64,000 nucleotides of DNA from Sphingomonas sp. Y57 (GCF_001015195.1 NZ_LDES01000056.1:1-64000); one strand, 5' to 3'; shown: positions 55,540 through 63,577, numbered from the stretch's first letter. The notes: generated by a model not told the origin, from the sequence alone. Program-made: numbers and translations.

Positions 55540-56172
55540 TTAGCTGCCACCATCCGGAATAACTCCGCTTTCGGAGTTTGCCCTGCCGGTTTCTCGAACA
55601 ATGGGACGATCGCGAACGAGCATTGACGGTTCGAATTGCCATGCGGGGATAGTCGGTAGAGTTTCATCCGCTCCTTCAATTCGATAGTTAAACACCGGGC
55701 TAACAAGTAGACGTAGCGCGCGCAAGTCGCACGCTGCCGCATGGAGCGCGAAAAGATTAAAGTGGATATCTTCCATCTTTTCACGCTCTTTAATGCCGGT
55801 GAAGTTCATATTTACCCAGCATTCCGGATTATAATCCGACATCACCGTTAGGAAGTGCGTAAGACGATCCCGGAAAAACTGGATATCCCCCATATGACTG
55901 AACAATTGGTCAACAAATTTCTTCCGGTCTTCATCCGCGCCTGTGACCCGCAGAAGGCGCTTGATAGTATCTTTTAGGGGCGACATGCGCTGCCCGCCCA
56001 GCATAGCGATTACCGCATCATCCCGCTTTTCAAAGCGGGTAACCGCCGCATAGACTGAACATGTTAGCTCATGCTCAAGTGCCGTGTAGCTATGATGTAG
56101 CTCTCCCAACAGACGGAAGAAGTGCTCGGTCGCTTGGCCTTTGTTGAACGGGGCGGATGCGGTCTGGGCCAT
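55540..56172 (-). CDS. HEPN-like helical protein with R-x4-H motif, hypothetical
   Basis: A 210-residue, largely helical protein. It begins MAQTASAPFNKGQATEHFFR; then come LLGELHHSYTALEHEL (about 21-36) and, at 99-107, FFRDRLTHF. Arg101-x4-His106 fits the R-x4-6-H signature of HEPN ribonucleases, and a long helix pair precedes it as in HEPN folds. HEPN proteins are RNases of toxin-antitoxin, abortive-infection and CRISPR systems. The call is from motif and helix pattern only; a plain helical protein is possible. It is downstream of the 271-aa membrane protein gene on the same strand. Confidence 0.5.
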   Translation of the reverse strand: MAQTASAPFNKGQATEHFFRLLGELHHSYTALEHELTCSVYAAVTRFEKRDDAVIAMLGGQRMSPLKDTIKRLLRVTGADEDRKKFVDQLFSHMGDIQFFRDRLTHFLTVMSDYNPECWVNMNFTGIKEREKMEDIHFNLFALHAAACDLRALRLLVSPVFNYRIEGADETLPTIPAWQFEPSMLVRDRPIVRETGRANSESGVIPDGGS

Positions 56173-56251
56173 GAGGCATATTGCTCGTGTTTGTGACGTG
56201 TGCAACGGGGTCGCGTGCCGCCTTTCGATCCAGTGCATTGCAACAGGGCGC

Positions 56252-57067
56252 CTATCTAGCCTTCGCCCTTATTCTAGCAGGCCACTTATAATACCAGAGA
56301 AATCGCTTCCAAAACCCTCCCCGTGGTGGCGGAGTATATATCCACCATGGTTCGGGGATGCGAAGGATTGTAGAGCAATTTGTATCTAAAATTTCTTTCG
56401 TGCCATCGGGCGTAACAACAAGGTGATTTCTACCAATCTGCCTCAGAACAGCGGATTCGCCACATTTAGGGTTCTCATATTTCGCAACATTGAAAACAGA
56501 AAAGCGATCTTCGTGTCCTCGATCTAGGCCGCTGGTAAACGATGTCACCAAGAATGATACGATAATCATCGTGGCTAGAAGGGAAGGCCTGTCCAATTTG
56601 CTTCGAACGCCGATATAAGCGGACAGAAGTAAAATAAAGGGAATGACGGCAACATTAGGGGCAACTAAAGAAACATATTCCCATTCCATGAATGCGTCGT
56701 AAATCACATAAATTGCAACGACCAGCACGGCGATGACAATACCGATCATCACTATCATCATTATTGCGCGTATGACTATAGCTAGAGCGGTAGGCGCCCC
56801 GTCCGATCCTGACTCGATCGTTAAAGGCTGGAAAAATTTTGGTTGGAAGACCAGGAAGAATAGCACGGGCATAGCCAACCCCTGCACGTAGATCGATGGC
56901 ATATCTCCAAGAGCGGAACTTGTGATGTCGTCGGTAGTAAAAAGGCTTGATATTTTGGCGCCAAAGCCGGCCCCGTACCCGAACAGATAGACGACCGTGG
57001 CGATCAGGTGGAATACAGGTATTACGACCCACCAATCGATAAGTTTATCGGGTAGGCGCAGTCTCAC
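56252..57067 (-). CDS. Multi-pass membrane protein, hypothetical
   Basis: About 271 residues. There are four to five helices in the first 185 residues (IPVFHLIATVVYLFGYG, YVQGLAMPVLFFLVFQP, IVIRAIMMIVMIGIVIAVLVVAI split across two, VAVIPFILLLSAYIG). A soluble C-terminal part with two cysteines (NPKCGES, DTNCSTI) follows. I use a GTG at 57067 (GGGAG seven bases upstream) giving MRLRLPDKLIDWW; an upstream GTG at 57121 is also open. It lies between the EF-Tu-like and HEPN-like genes. No family recognised. Confidence 0.6.
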   Translation of the reverse strand: MRLRLPDKLIDWWVVIPVFHLIATVVYLFGYGAGFGAKISSLFTTDDITSSALGDMPSIYVQGLAMPVLFFLVFQPKFFQPLTIESGSDGAPTALAIVIRAIMMIVMIGIVIAVLVVAIYVIYDAFMEWEYVSLVAPNVAVIPFILLLSAYIGVRSKLDRPSLLATMIIVSFLVTSFTSGLDRGHEDRFSVFNVAKYENPKCGESAVLRQIGRNHLVVTPDGTKEILDTNCSTILRIPEPWWIYTPPPRGGFWKRFLWYYKWPARIRAKAR

Positions 57068-57126
57068 GGTCGCTCTCCCAGGCGATTGTAATGGCCGGTC
57101 TCCACAACCGGCCCACTTCACATCAT

Positions 57127-57642
57127 TTACTTCTTGCCACTGCCACCTTGGGTTGGAGGCTTTCCACTACCCCCTTGACCGGACGTGGGCTGGTGGCCTG
57201 CAGTATCTGTTCTCGGAGGCGTCGAGGACGTAGGCTGGTAACCCTTTTCGATGGGTACATAGCCTTCATTAATGTGTCGGCCTCCGCCTGAGTTGTCTGC
57301 TGTCATACTAGGTCGCAACTCATTAACCGAGGGTAGAACCTCTAGGATGGTACCGATGCCGACGAGCTTGGCGGCTTCCTGGATGCGCCATTCGCGACCG
57401 GGGTAGATTTGCCCCTCAAGACCAGGCCAGTTCCAAAGCGTGATAGGCAGATCGATGCTGTCGCCGGGATGCAACTCCGTGCCGTCTGGCAGTTCGATAA
57501 AGCCGATTGTCATTTCGCGATCATCTGGGCCGAAGAAGTTGTGGTTCGGACGGTAGCTCCCTTTGATCGACGAAGTGCGGCCGCCCTCGGCTGTGGACAG
57601 CAGCCGGACGTTGGCTCTTACGGAAACGGTCTCGTTGCTCAT
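57127..57642 (-). CDS. EF-Tu C-terminal-domain-like beta-barrel protein
   Basis: A 171-residue protein. Residues 1-100 read VSVRANVRLLSTAEGGRTSSI, GSYRPNHNFFG, IGFIELPDG, LHPGDSIDLPITLWNWPGL and GREWRIQEAAKLVGIGTI, the strand order of EF-Tu domain 3 (GGR.., GYRPxF, LxPGDxxxxxxxL, REGGRTVGxGxV) but without a GTPase. The tail (about 125-171) is a disordered Gly/Pro/Thr/Lys run. GAGG precedes the ATG. It heads the leftward three-gene group of membrane and HEPN-like proteins. Function unknown. Confidence 0.6.
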   Translation of the reverse strand: MSNETVSVRANVRLLSTAEGGRTSSIKGSYRPNHNFFGPDDREMTIGFIELPDGTELHPGDSIDLPITLWNWPGLEGQIYPGREWRIQEAAKLVGIGTILEVLPSVNELRPSMTADNSGGGRHINEGYVPIEKGYQPTSSTPPRTDTAGHQPTSGQGGSGKPPTQGGSGKK

Positions 57643-57725
57643 CGGTGCCTCTTTGCAAGGAGAGTAGCCACTTCAACGACTACGACAACCTTCCCTTGCA
57701 AGAGCAAAGATGATTCAGCGTCGGC

Positions 57726-57824
57726 ATGAGCCGATACGACCTGACCGATTTCGAGTGGCATGTGATCGAACCACTGCTGCCCAATAAGCCGCAGACGCCA
57801 ACTCGTTGTCCAAATAGGTCCTGA
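57726..57824 (+). pseudogene. IS5-type transposase, N-terminal fragment
   Basis: The 32-residue frame starts MSRYDLTDFEWHVIEPLLPN, the standard N-terminus of IS5-family transposases, and breaks after KP into unrelated sequence and TGA. Only the first tenth of the transposase remains, so this is the dead end of an insertion sequence. It marks the left edge of a 300-bp gene-free stretch. Confidence 0.85.
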
Positions 57825-58126
57825 AATTGATTTAAAAGCCGCCCTACAGCACGAAAAATGAAATCCGGTTGATAAACAGACAAAGTAAATAAAATCACTC
57901 CTGGACGCTTATAGGGCAAAATAGAGGCATATCTATTTTAAAGGCTAACTCTCAATCCAAAATCTAAAGCAACCGCTTAGCGGGAACTCAGATAGCGAGC
58001 GCGCCAATGAGGGCGACGCGATCGCGGCCTGAGGTTGTAGTTTCCCCGATTTCGGGGCGGACCCGGCTGCGATATCTAATCGGCTGGCCTGGGCGGTGCG
58101 TCTACCGCTAAGCCGGGGGGATATCT
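57825..58126. other. Gene-free 302-bp stretch after the IS remnant
   Basis: AT-richer DNA with no credible frame. It contains a weak promoter-like TTGATA / TAAAAT pair at about 57870-57896. Probably decayed insertion-sequence DNA plus the promoter of the next small gene. Confidence 0.35.
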
Positions 58127-58405
58127 ATGCTGATCACGATCATGCTCGCGTCGGCGGCAGCACAATCGAGCCCGCCATCGGCCGCGCCCATCGGGTCGGC
58201 CCGGTCGGTAATAGAGGCCCAGCTCCAATCGGCACCCCGCGTTGACGATCAGATGTCGCCGGAGGAAGCGGACATTGTCCAGCGGAAGTATCTGGAATCG
58301 ATTGGCAAGCCCGCCGAGGGATCGCGACATTGCGGAAAGGACATCGGCTGCGCGCTCGATCGAAAGTACGACATCATGGAGCGCGCTGTCGAGCCTCGTC
58401 CGTGA
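58127..58405 (+). CDS. Small hypothetical, possibly secreted protein
   Basis: A 92-residue protein. A short hydrophobic start (MLITIMLASAAAQSSPPSAA) looks like a weak signal peptide, then DDQMSPEEADIVQRKYLES and two cysteines in RHCGKDIGCALDRKYD. GGGGGATATCT precedes the ATG. No family recognised. It converges on the serine recombinase gene. Confidence 0.5.
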   Translation: MLITIMLASAAAQSSPPSAAPIGSARSVIEAQLQSAPRVDDQMSPEEADIVQRKYLESIGKPAEGSRHCGKDIGCALDRKYDIMERAVEPRP

Positions 58406-58433
58406 TGGTTGCGGGTCCGTGGCCCGAACCGCG

Positions 58434-58985
58434 TCAACCAGCCCCCTCCAATGCCCTATAGACACTTCCCCGGCCTATCCCCAACTCGCGGGCAATATGG
58501 GCGGGCTTCATACCCTGGGCCTTCAACCGCCGAACTTCATCCACGGGAACAGAAGGCTTGCGACCTTTATATACGCCAGCGGCTTTAGCCTTCGATATGC
58601 CCTCCATCTGGCGTTCGCGGCGGATTGCGGTTTCAAACTGGGCAAACACAGCCAGCATTTGAAGGAAGGCAACCCCGGCTGGGGTTGAGGTATCAATGGG
58701 TTGTTCTGTTGCCCGCAGGAACGCGCCGCGCTCCTTTACCAGGGCAACGATCCTTTCAAGGTCCGCCACCGATCGAGCAAGGCGATCAATCCTCGTTACC
58801 ATTAGGGCATCACCAGCGCGCAGGAAGGAGAGGACGGTATCAAGCTCTGCCCTACCCTCTGTCGTGGTGCCGCTCTTTTTTTCGGATCGGACGATCGTAC
58901 AGCCCGCAGCCTTCAACGCGGCTTCCTGAATCGAACAATCCTGATCGTCGGTGCTGACTCGAGCATAGCCAATGATGGTCGACAT
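58434..58985 (-). CDS. Serine recombinase (resolvase/invertase family)
   Basis: A 183-residue small serine recombinase. The catalytic Ser11 lies in GYARVSTDDQD. The family blocks ALMVTRIDRLARSVADLERIV, EQPIDTSTPAGVAFLQMLAVFAQFE and ERQMEGISKAKAAGVYKGRK follow, with a C-terminal helix-turn-helix (EVRRLKAQGMKPAHIARELG). Start at 58985. Such enzymes resolve transposon cointegrates or invert short segments; no res site or invertible segment was recognised beside it. It is divergent, by 28 bp, from an unknown gene. Confidence 0.93.
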   Translation of the reverse strand: MSTIIGYARVSTDDQDCSIQEAALKAAGCTIVRSEKKSGTTTEGRAELDTVLSFLRAGDALMVTRIDRLARSVADLERIVALVKERGAFLRATEQPIDTSTPAGVAFLQMLAVFAQFETAIRRERQMEGISKAKAAGVYKGRKPSVPVDEVRRLKAQGMKPAHIARELGIGRGSVYRALEGAG

Positions 58986-59013
58986 GGAGAAGTGTCTCAA
59001 TAGACTCTAGACC

Positions 59014-59730
59014 ATGACCTTATATGTGTCCGAAAATTCGGAGTCAACCCTATTGGAACAGTTTTATTGTCCCGCCGAAATGTTCGATAAGGGTATACTT
59101 TATCGGGCGGATCGGATGTCAGAGGTTACATTGAGCATGGTGCAATACCGGGAAAGCGCAGACCTGCGGCTTGACCGCATAATTCATTTTTTCACGATTG
59201 GTCCCGTCGGGTCAATGCGAACTCACCTCGATGAGTGGGCGGCATACTTTTATGGTGGCGGGTTGCTCACCAGGAGCTGTCGACAGCGCTGGTTCAATAA
59301 TCCGTGCCCCTGGAAAGAGGCTCAGCGGCTATTTGATCATATGGATTGGATCACCCCCGCAGCAGCCGCCATTCTTAAAAGAGGATTGATGCGCGACCTT
59401 GCCGTCAAAAAACCCAAGGGCGGCATTTCTTCGCCTTTCAGGCTCATCGTCGACCATGCTGTCCCCGTGAAGGTCCTGCGTGATACGATCGGCGCCAACC
59501 CGGCTTTGTGGTACCGAGAACCGCTCGAAAAATTCTTATGCCAGCATTTCCGGCGAGGAGTATTGACGATTGATGAGGATGCCCGGCTTAGCTCGTGTTA
59601 CAGCGGAAACCAGTGGAGCTTGAAAGCAAGAATGCCTTCCGGATGGAAGCTCGGCTCTGATCCGTTTGCTCGATATACCGCTATCGGGCTGAAAAACGTG
59701 AAGGAAGCCGAGAACCACTGTTCAAGTTAG
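59014..59730 (+). CDS. Hypothetical protein, divergent from the serine recombinase
   Basis: A 238-residue soluble protein: LLEQFYCPAEMFDKGILYR, MRTHLDEWAAYFYGGGLLTR, PWKEAQRLFDHMDWITPAAA, then FRLIVDHAVPVKVLRDTI near 141-158 and a basic end. The 'DHAVPVKVL' segment recalls uncharacterised proteins with a 'DHVVPxKVL' block near an HNH-like position, but no HNH or other nuclease motif is complete. Function unknown. Confidence 0.55.
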   Translation: MTLYVSENSESTLLEQFYCPAEMFDKGILYRADRMSEVTLSMVQYRESADLRLDRIIHFFTIGPVGSMRTHLDEWAAYFYGGGLLTRSCRQRWFNNPCPWKEAQRLFDHMDWITPAAAAILKRGLMRDLAVKKPKGGISSPFRLIVDHAVPVKVLRDTIGANPALWYREPLEKFLCQHFRRGVLTIDEDARLSSCYSGNQWSLKARMPSGWKLGSDPFARYTAIGLKNVKEAENHCSS

Positions 59731-60461
59731 ATGCGACAGCTTCGAACTGGCCCCATCTCGCTAATCCAAAATTTCGTCCACAGATTCTTTTGTTGCGGAT
59801 AAGTTCGGCGAAACAGGTGGATTCGACTAAGCCCTTGAACAGTATCACTATTTTATTGTGTCAAGGGGCTGAAACTCGTTCCGTGGATGCGACGAACCGA
59901 GTCCCCGAACCGTCATTTTGACTCTTGAACTGTGACTCAGAAGAGGCACTATAGGTTGCATTCGGTACCTGGGTTGCGAACTCGCACGGTGCCGCAGGTT
60001 TCGGGGGGCAACCCTCGTTCGAGAAGGCACCAGCTCAAACTGGAGCCGAGAAGCACGGAACGGGTGACGTTATCTTGGCGGATAACGCAGCCCCTTCCAA
60101 AAGGGTTACGGCACCCGTCATCCGTTCCGTGCTTCGCCATCCTGCTACAAAACGTGGCGTCGATCCACCAACATTTTGTCAGAATGCGGCGAGGCGTTTT
60201 ATCGCATTCGTCCTGATGTGCGTACCGGTTATGCCGCTCAATCTGCCGGTGATTGTTCGAGCCAGGACAGGAAACCGTTCGCAATCCTATCGCGACCATC
60301 ATGCGCGGGCGCGGCCTAGTTATAGAGGCGGCGCGAAATTAGGTCCCTCTGGAGACGATGTCCTAGAAAAAACTCGACCTCCTTTGCTCCAATCGATTCC
60401 CAGCCAACCCCTCCAGAAATCCTAGCATCACACATCAGAAACAAAGAAACCAAATTTCCAT
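59731..60461. other. 731-bp gene-free region with stacked inverted repeats
   Basis: No reading frame resembles a protein. The segment 59870-60140 is unusually palindromic: CTCGTTC..GAACCGAG (about 59875-59901), GGGTTGC..GCAACCC (about 59970-60013), and the large hairpin listed separately. It may be a structured RNA, a recombination site for the nearby serine recombinase, or a transfer/replication site. Nothing more can be said from sequence. Confidence 0.4.
60050..60135. repeat. Large inverted repeat (20-bp arms, 19 matched)
   Basis: GAAGCACGGAACGGGTGACG at 60050-60069 pairs with 60116-60135. The 46-nt loop itself contains CGTTATC/GATAACG and CCCTT/AAGGG hairpins, so the whole is a branched palindrome. 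Confidence 0.8.
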
Positions 60462-61253
60462 CTATTTCCAATCGAGTCCCTTCGTTTCAAATGTAAACTG
60501 ACGGCTACCGTTTTGATATAGTGGAACTTCAACAATCGTCTGATTGGATTTTATCATAGAATTTAGAAATTTCCTTGCAGAAATAATAAAGGAAACCTCC
60601 GACGTTCCGTCTGCCGCGCCGGTACAGCTGAATCGTTGAATGGGCCCATTATCGAATTTTATAGAAAGGTAACTCTCGGTGTAGCTTCGACATAATATCT
60701 GTCCCTTATCTATGGAGAAAATGATATTTAATCCATCTGTACTTCTTTTGCGGACTTGAAGCCTTCCATAAACTTCACCATAGGGAAATCCGAGATTTAC
60801 AGAGTTTTCACTGGACAAATTCGCGTACCTGTCGGTCGTACCGCGCATTCTGTCGTAGTCTCCGGAATAAACCCATTTTCCGGTCGAACTCTTCCTTTCA
60901 ACCGTTGGAATTGAGCCGTTGGCAATTCCGGCCTCAACCTTCGCTCTTAGTGCGGCAGCATCAGCTTCCATATCGCGATCAGGCTCAGCTTTAAGCTCTG
61001 GTACTGTTGGCTGCTTGACCACCTGCACGGGAGTCTGCGGCGCAAATCCGGACCAGAAAAGGCCGATGACTGCCGCCACAGCCCCGCCTCCCACTAGCAC
61101 CGGAACAAACTTCGACCGGCGAGAAGCGGCGGGCTGATTGCGCACCCTAGCGTCGACGCTCTTTACGGCCGTTGGAGCCGACCGCGCGCTACCGCAATGT
61201 CGACAAAATCTGGAATCTGGCTCCAGCGATTGACCGCAGTTTTTACAGTGCAT
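60462..61253 (-). CDS. Zinc-ribbon membrane-anchored protein, hypothetical
   Basis: A 263-residue protein. An N-terminal zinc ribbon (Cys3, Cys6, Cys17, Cys20; MHCKNCGQSLEPDSRFCRHCG) is followed by a basic linker, one membrane helix (about 46-67) and a Pro/acidic linker. The large extracytoplasmic part has RYANLSSENSVNLGFPYGEVYGRLQVRKRS and a C-terminal FTFETKGLDWK. The ribbon lies inside and the C-terminal domain probably outside. The start at 61253 follows a GGGGGGGAATAAG run. No known function. Confidence 0.7.
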   Translation of the reverse strand: MHCKNCGQSLEPDSRFCRHCGSARSAPTAVKSVDARVRNQPAASRRSKFVPVLVGGGAVAAVIGLFWSGFAPQTPVQVVKQPTVPELKAEPDRDMEADAAALRAKVEAGIANGSIPTVERKSSTGKWVYSGDYDRMRGTTDRYANLSSENSVNLGFPYGEVYGRLQVRKRSTDGLNIIFSIDKGQILCRSYTESYLSIKFDNGPIQRFSCTGAADGTSEVSFIISARKFLNSMIKSNQTIVEVPLYQNGSRQFTFETKGLDWK

Positions 61254-61653
61254 CTTATTCCCCCCCCCTTCGAGAGGGTAGATCATGAGAGGTCAGGAAG
61301 TCCAACCATCAGGCATCGCGCGACCCTATATCAAACCCTGCCTTGCTTCACGCGGCGCAGGAGCACGATCGGATATCACTTCTCGGCGAACCGCTAGATT
61401 TCCATGGTTCAGTCTGGCCTGACAGGCGAAGAACCCGAAGCGGCAAGGTCTGCGCTCGCCGATCCTTCCTGATCATTAGAAACCGGAACTGGAACGCAGC
61501 CGTGTGGCTTTTCAGGATAGGAAAGTGTGACGGCTTTAGTTTTGAAACTAAAACATCCCCTTCTTTAATATTCTTACGTTAAATTCGATCCCTGTAAATT
61601 ATACGATCACATTTAATTTAGAATATCCTACACTAGTACTTGGCAAACATTAC

Positions 61654-61690
61654 GTTAAATTAGGTTAAATCCAGTTAAATCAAGTTAACA
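61654..61690 (+). repeat. Phased tandem GTTAAA array (four copies, 10-bp period)
   Basis: GTTAAAT begins at 61654, 61664 and 61674, and GTTAACA at 61684, spaced exactly 10 bp, so all four boxes face the same side of the helix. A further TACGTTAAATT lies at about 61575. Candidate iterons or a binding array for the island's MucR-type protein. Confidence 0.65.
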
Positions 61691-61714
61691 CGTGCGGATT
61701 ACCTAGGACAATCA

Positions 61715-61743
61715 TTGACATATACACACCTATCTGGTATAAA
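61715..61743 (+). promoter_or_regulatory. Near-consensus sigma-70 promoter with no gene downstream
   Basis: TTGACA (61715-61720), 17 bp, TATAAA (61738-61743). Transcription would start near 61750 and run through about 450 bp without a credible ORF, ending against genes on the other strand. It could drive a non-coding RNA. Confidence 0.6.
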
Positions 61744-62240
61744 GCTCCCCAAGACTTATCCATCCTGTTCTAAAGGGATAGCTGGAAAGAGCAGCCACTT
61801 CGTCTAGCGAAAGCATTCCGCTGATGTGCTCGAAACCTGCCGCCAGTTATAACCGAGGATAGATTTTGGATCAAGCGGCTTCGGGGGAACTTAACCTTCC
61901 GACCCTCCTGACGGTTAGGAAATCGACCTAAGGAATAACCTAGACAGTACTTAAATGTACGGGTGATACTCGTCCTGGTGCGTTCATCAGGTATCATACG
62001 CGGAGTGGCTTCCGTTCCTTCCTTTCAAGGGAAAGACAAAAAGGCATCTAGGCTAAACGAAGCATGTAGAAGGTTTCTAGGGAAATTCCGCTCAATGATA
62101 TGGCTCTTCATATCAGATACAAAGAGATATTATATAATTAGGTTATAATCCTGGTTTTCTCTTTAAGTGTATCACCCTAGCGGAAGGGAGAAGTATGTCT
62201 ATTTAAGATCAAGAATTAATAAAGATATTAAAGACCTTAT

Positions 62241-62489
62241 TTAGAATTCCCCTAGACCTTCAATCCCCTCAGGAATCGGAGGCAGATCAGGAAAATCCGA
62301 GGCTTTTGATCTCAAAGAGGAGAAGAGGTCTGGTTGACTTTGTTCCAAAGCGGATCGAAGTTTTACGAACCCTTCGTAAACCGGCCTAATGGCATCATCT
62401 ATAACACGATCATGGTTATGGTCGATGAACTCATCGTCAAACCAATCAGCAAGAGTTTTATAAAGTCGATAGTATTTTTCAGAATACAT
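62241..62489 (-). CDS. Small acidic hypothetical protein
   Basis: An 82-residue acidic protein starting MYSEKYYRLYKTLADWFDDE and ending in Pro/Glu-rich sequence (PDLPPIPEGIEGLGEF). The start at 62489 is fixed by GGAGG five bases upstream; the frame continues to a TTG further up without a ribosome site. No family recognised. The base composition is AT-rich for this genome. Confidence 0.6.
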   Translation of the reverse strand: MYSEKYYRLYKTLADWFDDEFIDHNHDRVIDDAIRPVYEGFVKLRSALEQSQPDLFSSLRSKASDFPDLPPIPEGIEGLGEF

Positions 62490-62786
62490 AACATCCTCCA
62501 CAAAATCCGATGCAATCAAATCCGCCGTGGATGACGTTTAATTTCAGGGAGAAGGGCCTATCGAGAAATTGAGCACTTCAGTCCTCCATGGCTTGGGAGG
62601 AAGCTCAAATACACAGAGATTTGGAATACGCAACACCCCTGGCAGCGAGATTGCGGCTAATCGCCGCTTGTTAAGGGGCTCTTAACTAATTTGATTGCAA
62701 CCTACTGATTTAAAATAAAAAAATCGCAAGTTCCACGAAGGATTTGCTCCATATTTTTTTAGGCTGTCCATCCTCAGGAGGTAAAT

Positions 62787-63275
62787 TTGCCCAACGAAGC
62801 CAATCCCGACCTTCTTGCCCTTACCGCCGACATCGTTGCCGCCCATGTATCCAACAACATGGTTGCGGCTGGCGATATTCCTGCCCTGATTAAAAACGTC
62901 CATGACGCCTTGAATGGCCTTGGCCAGCCGGTTGAAGCCCCACAGGAGGAATTGAAGCCTGCCGTCTCCATCCGTTCATCGGTGAAGCCCGATTACATCG
63001 TCTGCCTGGAGGACGGTAAGAAGCTCAAGATGCTCAAGCGCCATCTGATGACCCATTATCAGATGACCCCCGAGCAATATCGCGCCAAGTGGGGCTTGGC
63101 CGCCGATTATCCGATGGTTGCACCTAACTATGCCGAGCAGCGCAAACAGCTTGCGATGAAGATCGGTCTAGGCCGCAAACCCGCCTCCACCAAGGCGCCC
63201 GCAAAAGCTCCAGCAAAAGCACCTGCAAAGGCTCCCGCTAGAGGTCGTGCGAAGAAGGTCGAGACATCAAGCTGA
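62787..63275 (+). CDS. MucR/Ros family transcriptional regulator
   Basis: A 162-residue protein with the Ros/MucR zinc-finger region (about 65-105): YIVCLEDGKKLKMLKRHLMTHYQMTPEQYRAKWGL, which is the conserved C..H..H block split here over residues 70-104. The C-terminal tail repeats KAPA about five times (TKAPAKAPAKAPAKAPARGR), like nucleoid proteins. The start is a TTG directly after AGGAGG; no ATG suits. MucR proteins are AT-rich-DNA silencers of the H-NS type. A foreign copy may silence the island's AT-rich genes. Confidence 0.9.
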   Translation: MPNEANPDLLALTADIVAAHVSNNMVAAGDIPALIKNVHDALNGLGQPVEAPQEELKPAVSIRSSVKPDYIVCLEDGKKLKMLKRHLMTHYQMTPEQYRAKWGLAADYPMVAPNYAEQRKQLAMKIGLGRKPASTKAPAKAPAKAPAKAPARGRAKKVETSS

Positions 63276-63311
63276 CCCCCTCATCTAAATAGGCCAAATT
63301 TGGCCCATATA

Positions 63312-63385
63312 GGCCCGTAGAGCACCATTTTTGGATTTCGGCTGGTCGACAGCCATATCTAGGAATCGATGCTCTGCGGGCTTTT
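63312..63385 (+). repeat. Long 3' hairpin element, copy B
   Basis: The outer stem is GCCCGTAGAGC with GCTCTGCGGGC around about 50 nt, ending in CTTTTATTTT like a terminator. It shares several blocks with copy A at 53158-53231 and follows the MucR gene by about 40 bp. Confidence 0.6.
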
Positions 63386-63512
63386 ATTTTGATCGCTTTC
63401 GATAGCGTTGCGCATCGGATCGCCAGTTTGGCGTGTCCCCCGCGCAATCTCCAAGGCGAATGATCAGTCTGAATGATTCTAGCAATCTTCGACGCCGTTC
63501 GGGATCAAAAAA

Positions 63513-63539
63513 AAGTGTGATACAATGGTGTGTTACAAA
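63513..63539 (+). repeat. Arm-type motif, right end of island
   Basis: GTGTGATAC and GTGTGTTAC in tandem, the counterpart of 50055-50081 (22 of 27 identical) and in the same orientation. It lies 38 bp inside the right att core. Confidence 0.6.
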
Positions 63540-63577
63540 CGCACCATTTTTCCGTCTAAGTCCTTGAAAAACAAGGA

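Larger units (their letters stand above)
61254..62240. other. About 1-kb AT-rich gene-free region
   Basis: No reading frame here is convincing; the open frames are short and have no ribosome sites. It contains the phased GTTAAAT array and a near-consensus promoter, both listed separately. It also has a hairpin at about 61965-61999 (TGATAC..GTATCA enclosing CCTG..CAGG). The AT-rich composition stands out against the core. Confidence 0.45.

Noticed and set aside
60075-60425. Plus-strand frame of 116 codons
   Set aside because: It begins inside the large inverted repeat and has no ribosome site or conserved motif.
61770-61997. Minus-strand frame of 75 codons in the AT-rich gap
   Set aside because: No ribosome site, no family likeness, and it lies against the strong plus-strand promoter.
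63187-63240. Short tandem DNA repeat, considered as a CRISPR or minisatellite
   Set aside because: It is the coding repeat for KAPA in the MucR tail; units are about 12 bp with no spacers. No CRISPR array was seen anywhere.
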